Shown: positions 12,301-15,435 of the stretch, in pieces
Position numbering within the stretch: the first letter of the stretch is position 1
Layout: each line of letters starts with the position of its first letter
Source: an uncultured Candidatus Melainabacteria bacterium
GTDB lineage: Bacteria > Cyanobacteriota > Vampirovibrionia > Gastranaerophilales > Gastranaerophilaceae
Length of the DNA: 15,435 bases
Reading direction: 5' to 3'
NCBI GenBank assembly: GCA_937891325.1
Contig: CALAFU010000110.1
Location: 1 to 15,435, forward strand
Position numbers and translations under genes: made by a program
Notes under the pieces: model-generated
Seen by the model: the letters and a program-made list of their open reading frames with translations, nothing else
Told to the model about the DNA's origin: nothing
Database searches by the model: none

Positions 12301-12335
12301 CCATACAACCACGATGAGGTTTTCCTTAAGTATGG
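12301..12335 (-). repeat. Recurrent RNA element, copy E
   Basis: Outer stem CCATAC/GTATGG encloses inner hairpin ACC-7 nt-GGT at 12308-12320 (plus-strand loop ACGATGA) and a 9-base single strand. It begins about 50 bases from the predicted P1 start site. Confidence 0.62.
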
Positions 12336-12392
12336 AAATCATATTCACTATTTTTAAAATCTCAATATCAAGTTCATCACCTGACAAAAACT

Positions 12393-12421
12393 AAATTATC
12401 AAAATCAGTTATGAATGTCAA
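12393..12421 (-). promoter_or_regulatory. Sigma70-like promoter P1 for tRNA-Ser/tRNA-Ile/dam/tRNA-Tyr
   Basis: On the minus strand TTGACA (12421-12416), 17 bases, TAATTT (12398-12393). The -10 is weaker than in P2, but the 21 bases 12412-12432 are identical to those around the P2 -35. Confidence 0.7.
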
Positions 12422-12433
12422 GAACTTTTTTAA

Positions 12434-13256
12434 GTGATGTTGAAAATTTTATTTTTACAGCTTTATCACAATATTCTTCACTAAATTTAATTAGGCAATA
12501 GTCTAAAGATTGTTTGGGGTGAAAACTGCTAAACCACCAAACATTGGAACAATTAGGCATTAAGACTTTAAAGTGTTTCTTCTTTCAGTTATCAGGTATC
12601 GGATTAACGTACCGACCATTGGATCCGGGGAAAGTCAAACAGTAAGACATCAGATCCACGCTGCGATTTAATTGCTTAAATCTTCACCCACAAAAGAACC
12701 TGTTTCCTGTAGTGGCCTTTATAACCTCTACAAACCCCAATCTTTCACCGTTCTCTAAAACGATTGCATTACAGGGCTGAAACTCCCACTATATAATTAT
12801 TTAGACACCGAATTTAGTAGGCCATTAGGTGATCCCAGCATTGCTAAATTTGTTATTGAGATTTCGATTTACTACCTTAATTTTGAAGTTATCGTTTATT
12901 CTTCAAACCGTAACACACTTGTTTCAAAATTATTCAATAATAAAATAAATTTTTAATAGCAACACTTTACTTGTTTTTATCGTCAACAGGAAAACAGTGG
13001 AAAGAAACCTGCACTGAGCCTCATGCTAGTAAACACCTACACACAACATGATGGTTTTATCAGTTCACTATCTTAAATAAATTTTTTTCTATTTTCTCCT
13101 TTTTAATTATATTTATTTGGTTTGGTATGTTTTCTTAAAAAGAAAGGAAAGCTTTTGAAATTTGAATTTGAACTTCGAACTTCAGTAATTCAACTTTTTT
13201 GAATTGATTATTGATTGCAATTGCAATCGCGCTGACTCACTTCTTTCTAATTCTTA
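12434..13256. other. Gene-poor 820-base region with many stem-loops
   Basis: I see no convincing gene. Helices include GATTTAA/TTAAATC at 12665-12682, whose loop is GCAA on the minus strand (a GNRA tetraloop), TGGATC/GATCCA (about 12623-12660), TTTGAAG/CTTCAAA (12882-12907), AATTTAG/CTAAATT (12812-12850), GTTTGG/CCAAAC (about 12514-12544) and GTTTGTAG-type pairing around 12700-12750. Transcript direction is unclear: the GNRA loop favours minus, while wobble pairs flanking the 12812-12850 helix favour plus. The last 180 bases (13080-13256) are plain AT-rich DNA with a perfect palindrome at 13213-13228 and a TAATTCTTAT direct repeat at the end of the zincin gene. Confidence 0.45.
13213..13228. 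repeat. Perfect 16-base palindrome
   Basis: GATTGCAA followed directly by its complement TTGCAATC, 29 bases after the zincin stop codon. With no loop it looks more like a dimeric protein-binding site than an RNA hairpin. Confidence 0.5.
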
Positions 13257-14135
13257 TTAATTCTTATTAGCCATGTCTAAAATACTTTGAACAATTTGTT
13301 TTCTGGTATTTCCTAAACTATTTTCTAGCATTTGTGTAAACTGTTCCAATTCTTCAAAAGTAGTCGAATATAAAGGTTCGGATTGTAAATTGATTAAATC
13401 TATTTGCCATCTTGTTTCCGAGGCTTCTTTCAATTCAAAATCTTTATTGTATTTGATTAGCGTATCTAAAATTAATTTTTCATCATTACAAAACTGTAAT
13501 AAATTCTTTTTTGTTTCTAATTTATCTTTGAAATTCTCATATGCCCTTTTTAAATCTTCTTCAGTGTTAAAGTGTTTATCTTCGTTAGAAGATAATAACT
13601 GAACCATCAATTCTTTTGTAAATGAATTAAATTCTGAACGCATTGTTTTATCATTAAACATTTTAAATTCCTCTGTTGATAAACCATTTTCAAACAAAAA
13701 ATGAAAGTATTCGTGCAAAATTGATACTGATATCAATTCATTTTCTTTTATTAATTGCTTAATTAAGTTAATGCCTTCTTCTATTGTTTCCGGTACTTTG
13801 TTACAGTAATGAAATAAAGGTATTGTTATAAGGTCATGGTACATTATTTGGTTAAAGTTTCCAGAAATACCGTTTATATTTTTATTAAAATTAAAGGATA
13901 ACGTTGGCTGCTTGTTATTTATTTGTACAACAATCGATTGAAAAGAGACAAAATTATTTAAGATATTTTGACTATTAAATTTGAAATAGTTGGCATTATC
14001 CAATTGCTTTAGATTGGCAACATAAAAAGTAGACGCTATTGCATAATCTTTATAGAAAGATTCTTCTAAACACATCATTCTTTTATAATTTGGCGTAGAC
14101 CATCTTCTTTTAAATCTATTTAAAGTATCGCTCAT
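13257..14135 (-). CDS. Zincin-like protein with HEYFH motif, tandem copy 1
   Basis: The 292-residue protein has H141-E-Y-F-H145 in a helix (ILHEYFHFLFENGLSTEEF), the HExxH zinc signature; Glu168 or Glu175 in the following SEF-SFTKEL segment is a candidate third ligand. It has a basic N-terminus (RFKRRWSTPNYKR), a central beta-like part and a C-terminal helical region ending in an LEQFTQMLE-type repeat. There is no signal peptide, so it probably acts in the host cytoplasm. It is closely related along its full length to the next gene. The start overlaps the preceding TGA (TGATG), giving coupling. Peptidase activity is likely from the motif but not shown, and the target is unknown. Confidence 0.75.
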   Translation of the reverse strand: MSDTLNRFKRRWSTPNYKRMMCLEESFYKDYAIASTFYVANLKQLDNANYFKFNSQNILNNFVSFQSIVVQINNKQPTLSFNFNKNINGISGNFNQIMYHDLITIPLFHYCNKVPETIEEGINLIKQLIKENELISVSILHEYFHFLFENGLSTEEFKMFNDKTMRSEFNSFTKELMVQLLSSNEDKHFNTEEDLKRAYENFKDKLETKKNLLQFCNDEKLILDTLIKYNKDFELKEASETRWQIDLINLQSEPLYSTTFEELEQFTQMLENSLGNTRKQIVQSILDMANKN

Positions 14136-15028
14136 CAGAAATTTTTACTCTTTATCATTTCTTTAATTTCTTGAAAGATCTGTTCTCTAGTCTTTCCTAA
14201 ATTCTTTTCTAGTGTTTGAGTAAACTTTTCCAAATCGTCAAGTGTTGTTGTATATAAAGGTTTGGTACGTCGTAACGTTAACATATCAATTTCGGCTCTT
14301 ATATCAAAAGATTCTTTCAACTCATAACTTTTATTGTATTGAAACAATGTATCTAGAATCAATTTCTCATCATTGCAAATTTGCAGCAAATTCTTCTTTG
14401 TTTCAATAGTATCTTCAAATTCGTGATAGGCTTTCTTTAAATCACCTTCTTTTGAAAAGAATTTATTGTCATTTGATGCCAATAATTGAATCATTAACTC
14501 TTTTGTATATGAATTAAATTCAGATTCTTTAGTATTGTTGTTAAGCATTTGAAACTCCTCTGTTGACAAACCGTTCTCAAACAAAAAATGAAAGTATTCA
14601 TGCAAAATTGACATTAAAACTGTTAAATCAGTATTAATTGCTTTTTTCACAAAAGCAACACCTTCACTTATTGTATTAGGAATTTTATTAAACAATCTAA
14701 ATACAGCAATAGTTATGATTCCAGGAAATTTAAATTGCATAAAGTTTCCAGAAATTTCTTTTATGTTTTTATTAAAACTGAACGATATAGAAGGTTGCTT
14801 ATCATTTATTTTTAAATATATTGCATTCAATTCTTTAAAGAAATTGTTCTTTATAACACTATCTTCTTCATTCTTAAATGAAGTGTAGTCATCCAACAAA
14901 CCAATTACAGTTTTATAATATGTTAAAGCTGCAATATAATCTTTATAAAAAGACTCTTCTAAACACATCATTCTTTTATAATTTGGTGTAGACCAACGTT
15001 TGATAAATTTGTTTAAAGTATCATTCAT
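14135..15028 (-). CDS. Zincin-like protein with HEYFH motif, tandem copy 2
   Basis: The 297-residue protein is a tandem paralogue of the previous entry: both share the RWSTPNYKRMMCLEESFYKDY block at residues 11-31, a HEYFHFLFENGLSTEEF block with H143-E-Y-F-H147, and KKNLLQ-CNDEKLILDTL near the C-terminus. Glu170 or Glu177 may complete the zinc site. Most differences lie in residues 35-135, which may carry target specificity. It starts at a TGATG overlap with the truncated copy upstream and ends at the same kind of overlap with the next copy, so all three are one coupled operon. Confidence 0.75.
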   Translation of the reverse strand: MNDTLNKFIKRWSTPNYKRMMCLEESFYKDYIAALTYYKTVIGLLDDYTSFKNEEDSVIKNNFFKELNAIYLKINDKQPSISFSFNKNIKEISGNFMQFKFPGIITIAVFRLFNKIPNTISEGVAFVKKAINTDLTVLMSILHEYFHFLFENGLSTEEFQMLNNNTKESEFNSYTKELMIQLLASNDNKFFSKEGDLKKAYHEFEDTIETKKNLLQICNDEKLILDTLFQYNKSYELKESFDIRAEIDMLTLRRTKPLYTTTLDDLEKFTQTLEKNLGKTREQIFQEIKEMIKSKNF

Positions 15029-15270
15029 CAGAAATTTTCACTTTTTATCATTTCTTTAATTTCTTGAACAATTTGTTTTCTAGTCTTTCCTAAATTCTTT
15101 TCTAGTGTTTGAGTAAAACGTTCCAATTCCTCAAAAGTAGTTGAGTATAAAGGTTCAGGCTGTAAATTTATGTTTATCAAATCTTTATTTATTTTCCAAT
15201 TTCGCCAACTCTTTTCAAAAGATTCTTTCAATTCAAAATCTATATTATACTTGTTTAAACTATCATTCAT
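15028..15270 (-). pseudogene. Internally deleted zincin paralogue, 80 aa
   Basis: The first eight residues (MNDSLNKY) match the start of the zincin copies, then the sequence continues directly with N-I-D-F-E-L-K-E-S-F and the C-terminal part (EPLYSTTFEELERFTQTLEK, then KTRKQIVQEIKEMIK). About 210 residues, including the HExxH helix, are missing. The join falls at K-Y-N, which occurs as L-N-K-F at the start and I-K-Y-N-K-D-F further on in the full copies, so an in-frame deletion across short similarity is likely. The frame is intact and coupled to the next gene by TGATG, so the stump may still be translated and could bind partners of the full proteins. Confidence 0.7.
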
Positions 15271-15294
15271 TATCTTTTGCTTTTTATAATTTCT

Positions 15295-15435
15295 TTATGA
15301 CATAAAATCTTTATTAAAGAAATTTTTATAACGCTCTAAAAGCCATTCATTATTAAACTTTTTTTCAGAATCAACTTTCCTTAAATCACGTTCAGCTTTA
15401 ACAAATTCAAGCATATCTTTTGAATCTAACTCAAA
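15295..15435 (-). CDS. C-terminal end of an unidentified protein (partial)
   Basis: An open frame enters from the right edge and ends at TAA 15297-15295, giving 46 residues (ending YKNFFNKDFMS). It is charged and helical, without recognisable motifs. It lies on the same strand, 24 bases upstream of the truncated zincin copy, and is probably the preceding gene of the same operon. Confidence 0.6.
   Translation of the reverse strand, partial: FELDSKDMLEFVKAERDLRKVDSEKKFNNEWLLERYKNFFNKDFMS

Larger units (their letters stand above)
12078..12386 (-). ncRNA. Structured 5' leader of the P1 tRNA/dam transcript
   Basis: About 310 bases separate the predicted P1 start site from tRNA-Ser, with no gene. 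They hold two recurrent elements (12301-12335, 12194-12228), a 9-base-pair helix ACTGTTTAG/CTAAACAGT enclosing about 31 bases (from about 12257 to 12297), GTTTAC/GTAAAC (near 12170-12185) and a long hairpin at 12084-12119. The last one gains five more pairs (three of them G-U type or A-T in GATTG/CAGTT) only when read on the minus strand, which supports leftward transcription. Confidence 0.55.

Noticed and set aside
9672..12335. CRISPR-like array from the repeated CCACGT..AGG motif
   Set aside because: The repeats are short, unevenly spaced (about 100 to over 1000 bases) and vary in a way that preserves pairing, with no equal-length spacers.
12405..12560. A 51-codon minus-strand frame (MPNCSNVWWF... 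ending LDIHN)
   Set aside because: Its composition looks fairly natural, but it has no ribosome site, overlaps promoter P1 at its end and covers part of a helix. In AT-rich DNA a frame of this length is expected by chance, so I do not call a gene.
13082..13105. AAGGAG on the minus strand as a gene start
   Set aside because: No start codon lies at a usable distance and stops follow at once.
13390..13602. Plus-strand frame of 70 codons
   Set aside because: It is antisense to the well-supported zincin copy 1 and has no ribosome site.

Overview
The window looks like part of a tailed double-stranded DNA phage (Caudoviricetes) of a low-GC host, possibly a gut Firmicute or relative. The evidence is very AT-rich DNA, tightly packed short genes with stop/start overlaps, tail-fibre-type proteins, a ten-gene tRNA array with encoded CCA ends, a phage-style Dam methylase and many small proteins of unknown function. 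Host assignment is inference. The standard code is supported: TAA, TAG and TGA all end genes and no suppressor tRNA is present.

Layout. (1) 1-261, + strand: the 3' end of a glycine-rich, fibre-like reading frame with no visible start. (2) 258-5498, - strand: a compact cluster, transcribed leftward, of a membrane protein, an unknown protein, a class V aminotransferase-fold protein lacking the PLP lysine, a QueC-like PP-loop protein, a DnaQ-like exonuclease, three small paralogues, a tyrosine-phosphatase-like protein and an unknown protein. Sigma70-like promoters lie at about 2175-2203 and 1027-1055. (3) 5572-7334: two divergent tail-fibre/adhesin-type genes around a striking inverted repeat. 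(4) 7395-8432: a zincin-like (HEFQH) gene ending at a strong bidirectional terminator, then a short basic protein on the other strand. (5) 8638-12421, - strand: ten tRNAs (Gln, Leu x2, Asn, Pro, Ser x2, Thr, Tyr, Ile-type UAU), a dam gene between two of them, and long spacers packed with stem-loops. Two promoters sharing 21 identical bases drive the array, and a terminator follows the last tRNA. (6) 12434-13256: about 820 bases without a convincing gene, also rich in hairpins. (7) 13257-15435, - strand: two full-length zincin-like (HEYFH) tandem paralogues, a third copy with its middle deleted, and the C-terminal end of another gene.

The most unusual content is the structured non-coding RNA. 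A promoter just downstream of tRNA-Tyr fires into about 960 bases of dense hairpins before tRNA-Thr, and a compact two-helix element (outer stem plus an RCC-7-nt-GGY hairpin) recurs at least five times with different but always complementary stems. Large ornate phage RNAs such as GOLLD and ROOL are known to lie beside phage tRNAs, so this may be a relative or a new class. The second attraction is the translationally coupled pair of a QueC-like enzyme and a cysteine-desulfurase-fold protein without its catalytic lysine.
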